Notes: generated from the sequence alone by a model not told the origin. 64,000 nucleotides of DNA from Anaerolineae bacterium (GCA_019912965.1 JAIOHM010000200.1:1-64000); one strand, 5' to 3'; positions 42,505-51,651 are shown, counted from the first letter of the stretch. Numbers and translations are program-made.

Positions 42505-44649
42505 CTACTCGCGCAGCGCACTCATCTGTTTGTTCAGTTCGGCGTCAATCAGCCCTTTTGCCATACTGGACAGCGCAATCTGTTCCTGAAACCGCCGTTC
42601 AGCCTCAATATCTTGATTACTATGCAAATCAACCTGTAAGAATAGCAGTTCTTCGCGTTCCCGCTGTAATCGACGGGCACGGAGTTGCAGCGCTTTTTCC
42701 ACCAGTTCCGCATTTAAATCCAGCGGTGGAGGACGATTATAATCCCAGACGAACATTAAATCTGCTGCCAACCCATCCACCAATCGGGTACGTATCCCCT
42801 GAAGTTCATCACTCAAAATCACATCCAACTGTGGATGCAGCGATGGGTCTGCATAAGTACGCAGATAAGTCAGTGGCTCCAGATCATCCTGCTCCAGCGC
42901 TTCCAAAAAGGTTTGCATCAGCGCCCGTGCGTCTGTCTGGCTGAAGTCATCAGCCTGCCAATCGCACAGCGGCCCATTATGCAGTTCACGCCGTGTTCCT
43001 GCCAGTTCACGTAGTTTGCGATTGACCGCATAATATGCTTCTGGTCGCTGAAACAATACCCGCAGACAGTAGACCTCAATTGCCACATCCTGCCGTCGCC
43101 CAGTGGGAATCGCCGTTAAAGGCGTGCCACGTCCAGACTGAGTTTTGTTCTGCGGCTGGACGATAATTGAAGGTGGTTCCCACTCTTCCGGCGGTGCATC
43201 GGCATCGTCATAAGCCCGAGGCGGCATCTCCGGCGGCTCTGGATCGCTGCCACTATGAGGATATGCTTCTTTAGGCGGAGCAGACAATCCTGATTTTTCA
43301 ATGCGCGGTTTGGGCGCTTTCGTCTGTAAAAGCCGCCGCTGTTCATCCGCCCAGCCCAGTAAATCGCGCTCGGTAATGTGCAGCCGACGCGCCAGTAATT
43401 GTACATTATCCTTTGTGTACAGATCATTTTCTGAGGCAACCAGAATCGGCAGAACACGCCGTGCAAGGGCTTCACGCTCCTGCAACGTTGCATTGGTGGG
43501 TAACTCGGCTGTTTCCATGTCAATCACAAATTCAGCCACCGGAATCGCATTTGCTACCAGTTCGCCCCAGCGTCCCGGCGTCTCGCGGATCAGATCATCC
43601 GGGTCTTTCGCGTCGGGAATTTGCAGAATGCGAATATCGATTCCCAGTCGTCCGCCAAAATCTGCCTGCAAGGCTTCCCGCGCGGTTTCCAAACTGCGTC
43701 GGGTAGCGTTTTGCCCCGCTGCATCCGAGTCCAGTGCCAGAATCAGTTTTTTAGCAGTTCGTGTCAGAATGCGGATTTGGGTTTCGGTCAGCGCCGTACC
43801 CATCTGTGCCACCACATTCTTGAAGCCTGCCTGATGCGCGGTGATCGCGTCCATGTAACCTTCAACGATCACGGCGGTTTCATTCTCGCGGATGGCACTT
43901 TTGGCGATGTCCAACCCGAACAGCGTCTTGCTTTTGTCAAACAGTGGCGTTTGCGGAGAATTTAAATATTTGGGGTTATCTTGTGGATCGAGTATCCGTG
44001 CCCCAAAGCCCGTCACCCGCCCACGTTCATCCCGAATCGGAATCATCAAACGATTGCGGAATCGGTCGTAAACACGCCCATTTTCGTTGCGGATTGCCAT
44101 CCCGGTTTCAATGATTTGGTCTTCGTTGTAGCCCAACTGCTTCAGGTAATCCAGCATGTTATGGAAACCCGGTAGGGCATAACCGATTTTATACTGTTGA
44201 ATGGTTTCGTCGCTGAAGCCGCGTTTTTCCCGTGCATAAGCCAGCGCCGCTGCCGCACCTTCATTCTCCGGGTTGATGAGCGCCTGATGAAAACCGTCCG
44301 CTGCTGCGTTTAGTAATCCGCGCAGACCGTCAAGTTGTTCATCCTGCGACTTCTGCTCCGGTGTTCGTTGTTTAACTTCAATACCGACTTGCTTGCCGAG
44401 TTCTTGCAGCGCCTCGCTGAACGACCAGCCATGCTTTTTCATGGCAAACGAAATGACATCGCCGCCTTCGCTGCAAGCGCCAAAGCAGCGCCATGACTGT
44501 GTATCGGGATTCACAGAGAAACTCGGCGTACGCTCTGCATGAAATGGGCAGGGTGATTTCCAGGTACGTCCAGCCCGTTTCAACGGTACATACTGCTGAA
44601 TATAAGCGACAATATCGAGCCGCGCTTTGATCTCGTCGGCAACCGACAT
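42505..44649 (-). CDS. dnaG: DNA primase
   Basis: A 714-residue primase: CHC2 zinc finger (CPFHAERTPSFSV...WRCFGACSEGGD) at residues ~32-62, the DnaG catalytic core with the Toprim EGYMDAI and DSDAAGQ motifs (~255-310), and a long C-terminal helicase-binding part with a Pro-rich linker near 450-520 (PPEMPPRAYDDADAPPEEWEPP). The zinc finger has C, H, C, C ligands. It makes RNA primers at the replication fork and docks on DnaB. The long linker between core and C-terminal domain is larger than in E. coli (581 aa). ATG 44649; upstream region is 254 bases, shared with a divergent secreted protein gene. Confidence 0.96.
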   Translation of the reverse strand: MSVADEIKARLDIVAYIQQYVPLKRAGRTWKSPCPFHAERTPSFSVNPDTQSWRCFGACSEGGDVISFAMKKHGWSFSEALQELGKQVGIEVKQRTPEQKSQDEQLDGLRGLLNAAADGFHQALINPENEGAAAALAYAREKRGFSDETIQQYKIGYALPGFHNMLDYLKQLGYNEDQIIETGMAIRNENGRVYDRFRNRLMIPIRDERGRVTGFGARILDPQDNPKYLNSPQTPLFDKSKTLFGLDIAKSAIRENETAVIVEGYMDAITAHQAGFKNVVAQMGTALTETQIRILTRTAKKLILALDSDAAGQNATRRSLETAREALQADFGGRLGIDIRILQIPDAKDPDDLIRETPGRWGELVANAIPVAEFVIDMETAELPTNATLQEREALARRVLPILVASENDLYTKDNVQLLARRLHITERDLLGWADEQRRLLQTKAPKPRIEKSGLSAPPKEAYPHSGSDPEPPEMPPRAYDDADAPPEEWEPPSIIVQPQNKTQSGRGTPLTAIPTGRRQDVAIEVYCLRVLFQRPEAYYAVNRKLRELAGTRRELHNGPLCDWQADDFSQTDARALMQTFLEALEQDDLEPLTYLRTYADPSLHPQLDVILSDELQGIRTRLVDGLAADLMFVWDYNRPPPLDLNAELVEKALQLRARRLQREREELLFLQVDLHSNQDIEAERRFQEQIALSSMAKGLIDAELNKQMSALRE

Positions 44650-44903
44650 ACCTGCTCCAACCCTTCCACTTTATGCCTGTGCATTATACGTATGTCTCAT
44701 CACTCATGCAACTGCAAAAGCCAGCCTTTTGTCAGTTTTTCATAACTTTACACATCTGCATAACAAGATTGTCTGATCATCCATCATGCTGCAAAAATAG
44801 CGATTTCTCATCTTCATTTAACCCAATCGTGCTAACTTCCGCTTCGGAAGTATTGGGGGAAATACTCCATTTTGAAATGCACAATGGTTTAAAGGAGCAA
44901 ATA

Positions 44904-45938
44904 ATGTCCCGTAAATTACTGGTAGGTATCGCTTCTGTTTTGCTCATCCTCACGAGCATCCCCACTGTAGCCCAGGATGATGTGATTGCCACCGGTCTAA
45001 ACAACCCTCGGCATCTCTTTTATGCCAGCGATGGCACGCTCTATATTGCTGAAGCCGGAAGTGGTGGAGAAGAAACAGTACAAGGCCCATTCGGCGAAGC
45101 CACTGGTGGTAACTCCGCACAAATTTCCGCTGTCTCGCCAGAGGGTGAATGGTCAGTCGTGATCCCCGAACTCCTCAGCACCGATCTGGGTTTTGGTCAA
45201 ATTGAAGGCTCAACTTCGATTTATGTTACCGAGACTAGCATCTGGGCGACTTTGGGTATTGGGCCGCAAGAAATACCCGACGGCCAATATGCCGAAGCCG
45301 TTGTGGAATTTGATTTGGAAACCAAAGCGGTCACACAGTCGATTGACTTCCGCGCATGGGAAGCTGAAAACAATCCTGATGAAGCACCGGAATTAGTTTC
45401 CAACCCGGTTGATCTGGCGGTAGATGCCGACGGTAAAATCTACATCGCTGATGCCAGCGGCAATTCGCTGTTGACCTGGACAGCCGATGAAGGACTGTCA
45501 TTATTCCTTGTTTGGCCTGTCGTCGAAGGTGAACCTTCCGCCGTACCCACTTCCGTTTCCATCGGCCCGGATGGGGATATTTACATCGGTTTCCTAACCG
45601 GATTCCCATTCCCGGCAGGCGGCGCACGCATTGAACGTTACAGCCCGGAAGGTGAACTCAAGCAAACCTATGAAGGTCTGACGCTGGTCACAGATGTATT
45701 GGTCACGGCGGATGGCACAATATATGCTGTTCAATTTGCAGATGGCTTTGGCGACACAGGTTATAACGCTGGAACAGGCAGTGTAGTTGTCGTCGGCGAA
45801 GACGGGCCGCAAGTTGTTTATGGTCAGCTTAACTTCCCTTATGGTATCGCCGTAGCTCCCGATGGCACACTGGCTGTCACCGTTGATACTTACGGCCAAC
45901 CCCCGAACAGTGGTCAGGTCTTCAGCATCGGCATGTAG
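44904..45938 (+). CDS. ScyD/ScyE-family secreted beta-propeller protein
   Basis: A 344-residue protein with a signal peptide (1-23) and NHL-like propeller repeats (GLNNPRHLFYASDGTLYIAEAG; NPVDLAVDADGKIYIADASG; GIAVAPDGTLAVTVDTYG). This matches the ScyD/ScyE family, named after genes beside cyanobacterial scytonemin clusters, although no scytonemin genes are here. AAAGGAG lies five bases before ATG 44904; the frame is open further upstream but has no start as good. Its substrate and role are unknown. Confidence 0.88.
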   Translation: MSRKLLVGIASVLLILTSIPTVAQDDVIATGLNNPRHLFYASDGTLYIAEAGSGGEETVQGPFGEATGGNSAQISAVSPEGEWSVVIPELLSTDLGFGQIEGSTSIYVTETSIWATLGIGPQEIPDGQYAEAVVEFDLETKAVTQSIDFRAWEAENNPDEAPELVSNPVDLAVDADGKIYIADASGNSLLTWTADEGLSLFLVWPVVEGEPSAVPTSVSIGPDGDIYIGFLTGFPFPAGGARIERYSPEGELKQTYEGLTLVTDVLVTADGTIYAVQFADGFGDTGYNAGTGSVVVVGEDGPQVVYGQLNFPYGIAVAPDGTLAVTVDTYGQPPNSGQVFSIGM

Positions 45939-45948
45939 TCATTTTCAG

Positions 45949-45976
45949 GAGGGTGAGCCGCAGGTTCGCCCTCCAT
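45949..45976 (+). terminator. GGAGGGTGA hairpin
   Basis: GGAGGGTGAGCC and GTTCGCCCTCC arms around GCAG, ten bases after the ScyD-like stop; GU pairs are needed for the inner part. Confidence 0.55.
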
Positions 45977-46043
45977 AACTTCTCCACATTTCCGTGAGAA
46001 TATCCTGAGCGTTCTTCCCATCTGACTGCACTCATTGCTACTA

Positions 46044-46071
46044 TTGACCGTATCGAGTTTATCGCTATAAC
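46044..46071 (+). promoter_or_regulatory. Promoter of the YceI-like gene
   Basis: TTGACC and TATAAC separated by 16 bases. The start would lie about 46078, giving a leader of ~20 bases with AACGGAGG before the ATG at 46097. Confidence 0.65.
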
Positions 46072-46096
46072 CTAATCACATCCCAACGGAGGATTC

Positions 46097-46963
46097 ATGT
46101 CTCGACGTAATCTTAACATTCTGGGCATTCTGATTTTGATGGGTATCTCATCCGCCATCAGCATTTTTGCCTATGTGTATATCATTGGTGGTTCTGGCGA
46201 ACCCAGTGGCGAAACGACTGCGCCAACCTTATCCGTTCCCACGCCGAATCTGTCAGAAACGCAGGTGGCTGTACTCTCCACTCAAGTGGCTGAACTTTCT
46301 GCCGCTAACGCCACCTTAATTGCAGGTGTTGGAATACCCGGTGATGCCCCCGAAGCAACCGTAGAACCCACCACCGAAGTTGTTGCTGAAGCCACTGAAA
46401 TAGTCGAGGGAGCAGCTCCGGCGGCTGTTCTCTATCGTATCGTACAGGACGAATCGCAGGTCAGCTTCACCTTGACCGAAGACCTGCGTGGAGTGCCGAC
46501 GACTGTTGTGGGTACAACCAATCAACTGGCTGGCGACATTGTGGTGGATTTCACCACACCTGCCAATTCACAAATCGGTCAGATTCGGATCAATGCCCGC
46601 ACCATTGTAACCAATAACGAATTCCGCAATCGCGCCATCCGGGGCGAAATTCTCGAATCCAGCAAGGACGAGTACGAATTTATCGAGTTTACCCCCACTG
46701 CGGTGACCGGATTACCCGCTGCGGTTACGGCTGATGAAACCATCACCTTCCAGATCACAGGCGATCTCAAAATCCGTAACATCACTCAATCAGTCACCTT
46801 CGATGTAACCGCTACCACCACCGAAGAACGATTGGAAGGCACAGCCACCACCGTCGTCACCCGCACTCAGTATAATCTGGTCATCCCCAGTGCCCCCGGT
46901 GTCGCCAATGTCTCGGAAGAAGTCACCCTGCAAATCGACTTCGTAGCGACCCGCGTTCAGTAA
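46097..46963 (+). CDS. YceI-like domain protein with N-terminal anchor
   Basis: A 288-residue protein with one N-terminal membrane helix (8-30), a Thr/Pro/Ala/Glu-rich linker (30-105), and a YceI domain (~108-288): RIVQDESQVSFTLTEDL, VDFTTPANSQIGQIRINARTIVTNNEFRNRAIRGEIL, and a lipocalin-like ending. YceI proteins bind lipids or isoprenoids in a beta-barrel. It has a good promoter and ribosome site and appears monocistronic. The membrane anchor with linker would place the barrel outside the membrane. Confidence 0.9.
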   Translation: MSRRNLNILGILILMGISSAISIFAYVYIIGGSGEPSGETTAPTLSVPTPNLSETQVAVLSTQVAELSAANATLIAGVGIPGDAPEATVEPTTEVVAEATEIVEGAAPAAVLYRIVQDESQVSFTLTEDLRGVPTTVVGTTNQLAGDIVVDFTTPANSQIGQIRINARTIVTNNEFRNRAIRGEILESSKDEYEFIEFTPTAVTGLPAAVTADETITFQITGDLKIRNITQSVTFDVTATTTEERLEGTATTVVTRTQYNLVIPSAPGVANVSEEVTLQIDFVATRVQ

Positions 46964-46978
46964 CCAGTAACTTCAAAA

Positions 46979-47002
46979 GGGGGAGGTGTTTAAGCCCTCC
47001 CT
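46979..47002. terminator. GGGAGG/CCCTCC hairpin
   Basis: GGGGGAGG and CCCTCCC arms around TGTTTAAG, 15 bases after the YceI stop and touching the stop of the opposite gene at 47002. A variant of the family at 11708 and 29168. Confidence 0.55.
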
Positions 47003-47274
47003 CATCCTTCCCCCTGCTGCCGAATTTTCTGCTCCCACGGCTTTTTGGCCTCACCCGTATACCCCATCTCACGCAGCCGTTCCTTCTCAAGCCGCTCTAA
47101 CTGTTCAGAAACTGCCGCATAATCCGCCGCCGGGATTCGTTTATCCACCCCATTCGCATCACGGTAGGTATACCCAATCCCGCCACACCATTCACAATCC
47201 TGCGTCTGACCATCGTCATCATCGAACCATCCATACCCATCGCATGACGCACAGCGTACTATTTCCATCTGCAT
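47002..47274 (-). CDS. Small DnaJ-like zinc-ribbon protein, 90 aa
   Basis: A 90-residue protein with two CxxC..G pairs (CASCDGYGW and CEWCGGIGY) similar to the CxxCxGxG repeats of the DnaJ zinc centre, then a helical charged tail (QLERLEKERLREMGYTG). The two CxxC motifs could bind one zinc. Two starts are possible: 47274 or ATG 47268, both behind AAGG. It has no J domain, so the role is unknown. It converges with the YceI gene. Confidence 0.7.
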   Translation of the reverse strand: MQMEIVRCASCDGYGWFDDDDGQTQDCEWCGGIGYTYRDANGVDKRIPAADYAAVSEQLERLEKERLREMGYTGEAKKPWEQKIRQQGEG

Positions 47275-47361
47275 CCTTGCCTTTCACTTTGCCGTGCGAT
47301 TATAGCCGACTCTAGTCAGAGCCGATAAGCGCGTGGTACAGTTTCCAAAAAGGCAGATGTA

Positions 47362-47907
47362 ATGCAGACTTGGAAAACCCTCGCCCGCCGTACAGTGCTC
47401 ACTTTCAACCGCTGGCTCTCGGTCGAAAGCCATACGGTCGAATTACCCGATGGTCAGATTATCGACGAGTGGCCGTGGGTCGTCACGCCGGATTATGTCA
47501 ATGTCGTAGCGGTGATGACCGATGGACGTTTCCTGTGTTTCCGGCAGGTAAAATATGCGGTTGAGGGTGTCTCGCTCGCACCGGTTGGCGGTTACATCGA
47601 ACCCGGCGAAGACCCGCTGCCTGCCGCCCAGCGTGAACTACTGGAAGAAACCGGATATATAGCCGACGAATGGATTAACTTGGGTCGTTATCCTGTAGAC
47701 GGCAACCGAGGCGCGGGCGCGGCCAATTTATTTCTGGCACGCGACGCGAGAGAAGTGCAGCCCATCAATGCCGACGATCTGGAAGAACAGCAAATCATTT
47801 TCCTCAGCCGCAAAGAAATTGAAACAGCTGTCCGTAACGGAGATTTCAAAGTGCTCGGTTGGGCAACAGCCATCGCGCTGGCGTTGCTCTATCTGGAACG
47901 AGACTAA
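47362..47907 (+). CDS. Nudix hydrolase (ADP-ribose pyrophosphatase-like)
   Basis: A 181-residue Nudix enzyme: N-terminal strand pair with HTVELPDGQIIDEWPWVVTPDYVNVVAV, then a Nudix box GGYIEPGEDPLPAAQRELLEETGY (G-x5-E-x7-REUxEExGU). The N-terminal extension of ~45 residues before the core and the DLEEQQIIFLS segment fit ADP-sugar pyrophosphatases such as NudF. The next gene starts 2 bases after its stop. Confidence 0.9.
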   Translation: MQTWKTLARRTVLTFNRWLSVESHTVELPDGQIIDEWPWVVTPDYVNVVAVMTDGRFLCFRQVKYAVEGVSLAPVGGYIEPGEDPLPAAQRELLEETGYIADEWINLGRYPVDGNRGAGAANLFLARDAREVQPINADDLEEQQIIFLSRKEIETAVRNGDFKVLGWATAIALALLYLERD

Positions 47908-47909
47908 TT

Positions 47910-48329
47910 ATGGAAATTCACATTTCATCCGAACCCACTGCTGCTAATGCTGACGTTGATTTCATCGAAAACGGCATCAATGAATACAACATGGCGGCTA
48001 CAGGTGACCGAAATTATCACCCCATCAAACTGTTTTTGCGCGACGAAAACGGACAGCTTCACGGCGGCCTGATCGCCCATTTATGGGGTAGTTGGATGTA
48101 TATTGAACTCGTTTGGATGGAGGAATCACTGCGAGGACACGACTACGGCACACAGCTTATCCAAATGGCCGAGGCTGAAGCGCGCATACAGGGTTGCCGA
48201 AATTGTCATCTGGACACTTATAGTTTTCAGGCCCGCCCGTTTTACGAAAAACTAGGCTATCAGGTGTACGCCGAACTGCCAGACTATCCACCGGGGTACA
48301 CCCGTTATTATCTGCGTAAAGTGTTGTGA
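47910..48329 (+). CDS. GNAT-family acetyltransferase
   Basis: A 139-residue GNAT protein: LHGGLIAHLWGSWMYIELVWMEESLRGHDYGTQLIQMAEAEA (strand 4, acetyl-CoA loop RGHDYGTQ) and ARPFYEKLGYQVYAEL. It starts 2 bases after the Nudix gene stop, so the two are an operon, as in the Nudix-GNAT fusion at 36879-37853. The substrate is unknown. Two similar Nudix/GNAT couplings in one window may reflect a real functional link. Confidence 0.87.
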   Translation: MEIHISSEPTAANADVDFIENGINEYNMAATGDRNYHPIKLFLRDENGQLHGGLIAHLWGSWMYIELVWMEESLRGHDYGTQLIQMAEAEARIQGCRNCHLDTYSFQARPFYEKLGYQVYAELPDYPPGYTRYYLRKVL

Positions 48330-48330
48330 A

Positions 48331-48708
48331 TTATGCTCGTGCAACCCGCACCGGAACTTTAACAGCCTCCCGGTCAACTTCGGTGGCTGATGCTTTGGCG
48401 CTCAGAATGCCCGGTCGCTCAACCGCCACCACACGTAAATCAAATTGATTAATCAGGCGGTCAATATAGGGATTGCCCAGCACGGGTATGGAAACACTGG
48501 TATCGTCGCGTGAAACTTCAAAATGAAATACACGCACCTGCCGTGTTCCGGCCAGCCAGTAAGTATCCATAAAAACTACCTTCTTCAGTGTCCACCCGGT
48601 CAGCAGCAGCGTCGCAAGGCTGTCACCGCCTGCAAAATGCTCCGATGGTGCGTGCCAGTGCCGATAAATATCCACATCTTCGATGATCGTTCGGTCTACA
48701 CGAGTCAT
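48331..48708 (-). CDS. Hypothetical protein, paralogue of 49767-50099
   Basis: A 125-residue protein: RHWHAPSEHFAGGDSLATLLLTGW near the start, VRVFHFEVSRDD and a C-terminal strand-rich part. The pattern RHWHxxSExxxGxDxLxTxxxxGW is shared with the gene at 49767-50099. ATG 48708 has GAGG about nine bases upstream; an earlier start at 48762 is open. I do not recognise a family; a small beta-rich binding protein is possible. It is divergent from the HDAC gene. Confidence 0.7.
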   Translation of the reverse strand: MTRVDRTIIEDVDIYRHWHAPSEHFAGGDSLATLLLTGWTLKKVVFMDTYWLAGTRQVRVFHFEVSRDDTSVSIPVLGNPYIDRLINQFDLRVVAVERPGILSAKASATEVDREAVKVPVRVARA

Positions 48709-48836
48709 GATTGCCGCCCTCTCATCCACTTTTTTTACAGTATACGACAAATTGTAAACCATTTGGTTTTAAACGCTTTGTAAATCTTATACAATCTCTG
48801 GTTAAACCTTTCGTAAGAAGCGGATAAGTAAATCGG

Positions 48837-49745
48837 ATGCGAGCCTTCTACTGTGATCAGTTTGTCCTGCCTTTACCGCCCGATCATCGTTTCCCCATGC
48901 CCAAGTACAGCCTCCTGCGTGAACGGGCGTTGTCTACGGGCATCCTTGCCCCGGTAGATTTATGCATCCCTGAAGCTGCTACCGATGAACAAATTCTCCG
49001 CGCCCACGATGCTGACTATCTTGAACGGGTCAAAACCGGAACACTAAGTCCTGCCGAAATCCGCCGCATTGGATTTCCGTGGTCACCGTTGATGGTCGAA
49101 CGCTCACGTCGTTCCTCTGGAGGAACAATCGCCACTTGTCAGGCGGCACTGGAAGAAGGTGTCGCCGTCAATCTGGCAGGTGGAACACATCACGCCTGCC
49201 GCGATCATGGCGAGGGTTACTGCATTTTCAACGACAGTGCCATCGCCGCCCGTGTCATGCAGGCCGAAGGCCGCGTTCAGCGTGTCATCGTGCTGGATTG
49301 TGATGTGCATCAGGGAAACGGCACAGCATCCATTCTGGCAGATGACCCAACCATCTTCACCTTCTCGATTCACGGCGCGAAAAACTTCCCCTTCCGCAAA
49401 TCCAAAAGTGATCTGGACATCGAACTCGAAGACGGCACAGGCGATGCGGTTTATCTGGATATGTTGGAAGAAGGGGTACAGCGGGCATTGGCGCTGGCAG
49501 GGGCAGATTTGGCGATTTATCTCGCCGGAGCTGATCCATTTGAGGGCGACCGTTTGGGACGCTTAAAGTTGACCAAAGCCGGGCTTTTACAGCGCGACCA
49601 ATTGGTACTCGATTTGTGTCATGCGCGTGGCCTGCCCGTCGCCATCACAATGGCAGGCGGTTATGCGCGCAATGTCGAAGACATCGTAGACATCCACCTC
49701 CAAACCATCCGTCTCGCCACAAAATTCTCTCACAACGGAAGATAG
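48837..49745 (+). CDS. Histone deacetylase-family protein (AcuC-like)
   Basis: A 302-residue protein of the class I/II deacetylase fold: GGTHHACRDHGEGYCIFND (active His pair), VIVLDCDVHQGNGT (zinc ligands Asp and His), and LAGADPFEGDRLG (third ligand Asp). The N-terminal CDQFVLPLPPDHRFPMPKY fits the AcuC/HDAC domain start. It would remove acetyl groups from lysines or polyamines, or from acetylated metabolites. It lies between two related small genes of unknown function. Confidence 0.92.
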   Translation: MRAFYCDQFVLPLPPDHRFPMPKYSLLRERALSTGILAPVDLCIPEAATDEQILRAHDADYLERVKTGTLSPAEIRRIGFPWSPLMVERSRRSSGGTIATCQAALEEGVAVNLAGGTHHACRDHGEGYCIFNDSAIAARVMQAEGRVQRVIVLDCDVHQGNGTASILADDPTIFTFSIHGAKNFPFRKSKSDLDIELEDGTGDAVYLDMLEEGVQRALALAGADLAIYLAGADPFEGDRLGRLKLTKAGLLQRDQLVLDLCHARGLPVAITMAGGYARNVEDIVDIHLQTIRLATKFSHNGR

Positions 49746-49766
49746 TTGATCCTTAAAACCTGATCG

Positions 49767-50099
49767 TTATCGCTTCACCACCGGCTGCGTATGTTTCTCC
49801 GCCATCGCCACCAGTTTCACGTTCATGGATTGCAGCGCCCGCCGGATATATGGGGTGGTCAAAATCGGCATTGTCATCTGTTCTTTACCCAGTTTCAGGT
49901 CAAAGTAATAAACCGTAACGCTCCGTCCACCCATCAGCCAGTGTGCTTCGTAACGCACGGTGTCCCCAATTTGCCAACCATTTTCGACCGCTGTGAACAA
50001 TGCGTCCGCCCCGGTGTACAGTTCTGATTCAGGATGCCAGTGACGGATCAAATCCATATAAGCGTAGTGAAAGTTGCTGAGTTGTTGTGGCTGGCCCAT
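49767..50099 (-). CDS. Hypothetical protein, paralogue of 48331-48708
   Basis: A 110-residue protein: RHWHPESELYTGADALFTAVENGW near the start, then VTVYYFDLKLG and TMPILTTPYIRRALQ. Similar in length and pattern to 48331-48708 (RHWH, SE, GxD, GW, PxxxxPYI). It ends 21 bases after the convergent HDAC stop. Its function is unknown, and I infer only that the two flank the HDAC by a local duplication. Confidence 0.7.
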   Translation of the reverse strand: MGQPQQLSNFHYAYMDLIRHWHPESELYTGADALFTAVENGWQIGDTVRYEAHWLMGGRSVTVYYFDLKLGKEQMTMPILTTPYIRRALQSMNVKLVAMAEKHTQPVVKR

Positions 50100-50206
50100 A
50101 TTGATTTTACAACGCCTTGTCTAACGGATCAGAAAGTAGACGAAAGTATAACCAATCCACTCGAAGATTGCACCAGATTACGCGGCCTCAATCCCCTCAA
50201 ATGGCG

Positions 50207-50215
50207 TGGTATAAT
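50207..50215 (+). promoter_or_regulatory. Extended -10 promoter before asnS
   Basis: TGGTATAAT has the TGn extension and a perfect TATAAT; the expected start at about 50222 leaves a ~30-base leader. No strong -35 is needed for this class. Confidence 0.6.
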
Positions 50216-50254
50216 CGGCGACATTCATAGTGAACAAAAAAGGATTTAGCATCT

Positions 50255-51592
50255 GTGGCAACCGTAATCAGCATCCGAGACATCGCCCAATACGATGGGC
50301 AGGAAGTCACGCTGCGCGGCTGGGTCTACAACCGCACCGATAAGGGCAAACTGCAATTCATCCAACTGCGCGATGGCAGCGGCATTACCCAATGTGTGGC
50401 CTTCAAAAAAGAACTGGAACCCGAACAATTTGAGATTGCAGGCAAATTAACGCAAGAATCCTCGATCATCGTCACCGGGTCGGTACGTAAGGACGACCGC
50501 GCTCCCGGTATCCCCGGCGGCTATGAAGTGGGCATCAAAAATCTGCAACTGGTGCAGATGGCCGACGAATACCCCATCACCCCCAAAGATCACGGTGTCG
50601 AATTTCTGATGGACAATCGCCATCTGTGGGTGCGTTCTTCGCGCCAGTGGGCAATTTTACGCATCCGTGCCACCATCATCAGCGCCATGCGGAACTGGCT
50701 GGACGACAACGGTTATCTACTCGTCGATACACCCATCATCACGCCATCAGCAGGCGAAGACACCACCAGCCTGTTTGGTCTGGATTACTTCGGGGAAAAT
50801 GCCTTTTTGGCACAGACCGGGCAGTTGTATAACGAAGCCAACATGGCGGCATTTGGCAAGGTCTATTGCTTCGGCCCAACCTTCCGCGCCGAAAAATCCA
50901 AAACACGCCGCCATCTGATGGAATTCTGGATGCTCGAACCCGAAATTGCTTATTTCAATCTCGAAGACCTGATGGATATGGAGCAGCAGTTCGTCAGCCA
51001 TGTCATCCAGACGGTGCTTGAAAAACACAAGGAAGAGCTAAAAATCCTCGAACGGGATACCAGCAAGCTGGAAAGTGTCCTGCCGCCCTTCCCACGCATC
51101 AGTTACGATGATGCAGTTGAGCGCCTGAACAAATTGGCCGACGCCACCGAAGACCCCGAACAGAAAGCGCTGCTTCGCATGGATTGGGGCACAGATTTTG
51201 GCAGCCCGCACGAAACCGCCATTGCCGATATGTTCGACAAGCCTGTTTTCGTCTATCACTTCCCCTCAATCTTCAAAGCCTTCTACATGCAGCCCGTCGA
51301 AGGTCGCCCGGAAGTCTGCCGCAGCGTCGATCTGCTTGCGCCGGAAGGTTACGGCGAAATCACCGGGGGCAGCGAACGCATTTACGACTCCACGCTGATC
51401 GAGGAACGGGTTCGCAAATTGGGCTTGGGGCGCGAAGCCTATGCGTGGTATCTGGATTTGCGTCGCTTTGGCAGCGTACCGCACGCCGGATTTGGCATCG
51501 GTCTGGAACGCACCGTCGCCTGGATTTGCGGCCTCCCGCACATCCGCGAAACCATCCCCTACGCGCGGATGCTCAACCGCAAATACCCCTAG
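50255..51592 (+). CDS. asnS: Asparagine--tRNA ligase
   Basis: A 445-residue class IIb synthetase. The N-terminal OB-fold (residues ~15-105; EVTLRGWVYNRTDKGKLQFIQLRDGSGITQCV) binds the anticodon; motif 2 (FRAEKSKTRRHLMEFWMLEPEI) and motif 3 (GFGIGLERTVAWICG) form the active site. The GTG start at 50255 lies ten bases after AAAGGA; no nearer ATG is in frame. It is a single gene with an extended -10 promoter. A class IIb enzyme with the AsnRS-like FRAEKSKTRRHL is distinct from AspRS. Confidence 0.95.
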   Translation: MATVISIRDIAQYDGQEVTLRGWVYNRTDKGKLQFIQLRDGSGITQCVAFKKELEPEQFEIAGKLTQESSIIVTGSVRKDDRAPGIPGGYEVGIKNLQLVQMADEYPITPKDHGVEFLMDNRHLWVRSSRQWAILRIRATIISAMRNWLDDNGYLLVDTPIITPSAGEDTTSLFGLDYFGENAFLAQTGQLYNEANMAAFGKVYCFGPTFRAEKSKTRRHLMEFWMLEPEIAYFNLEDLMDMEQQFVSHVIQTVLEKHKEELKILERDTSKLESVLPPFPRISYDDAVERLNKLADATEDPEQKALLRMDWGTDFGSPHETAIADMFDKPVFVYHFPSIFKAFYMQPVEGRPEVCRSVDLLAPEGYGEITGGSERIYDSTLIEERVRKLGLGREAYAWYLDLRRFGSVPHAGFGIGLERTVAWICGLPHIRETIPYARMLNRKYP

Positions 51593-51599
51593 TTATTTT

Positions 51600-51626
51600 T
51601 ATGGGCAAGGTCACGCTTGCCCATAT
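51600..51626 (+). terminator. Hairpin after asnS
   Basis: ATGGGCAAG and CTTGCCCAT are perfect arms around GTCACG. No T-run follows, so this is a likely but weak terminator. Confidence 0.6.
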
Positions 51627-51651
51627 CATTTCCTAAATGTGGAGATGAGCT

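Noticed and set aside
44673..44903. N-terminal extension of the ScyD-like protein
   Set aside because: The extra 77 residues precede a perfect AAAGGAG-ATG with a signal peptide directly behind it; the extension is not needed.
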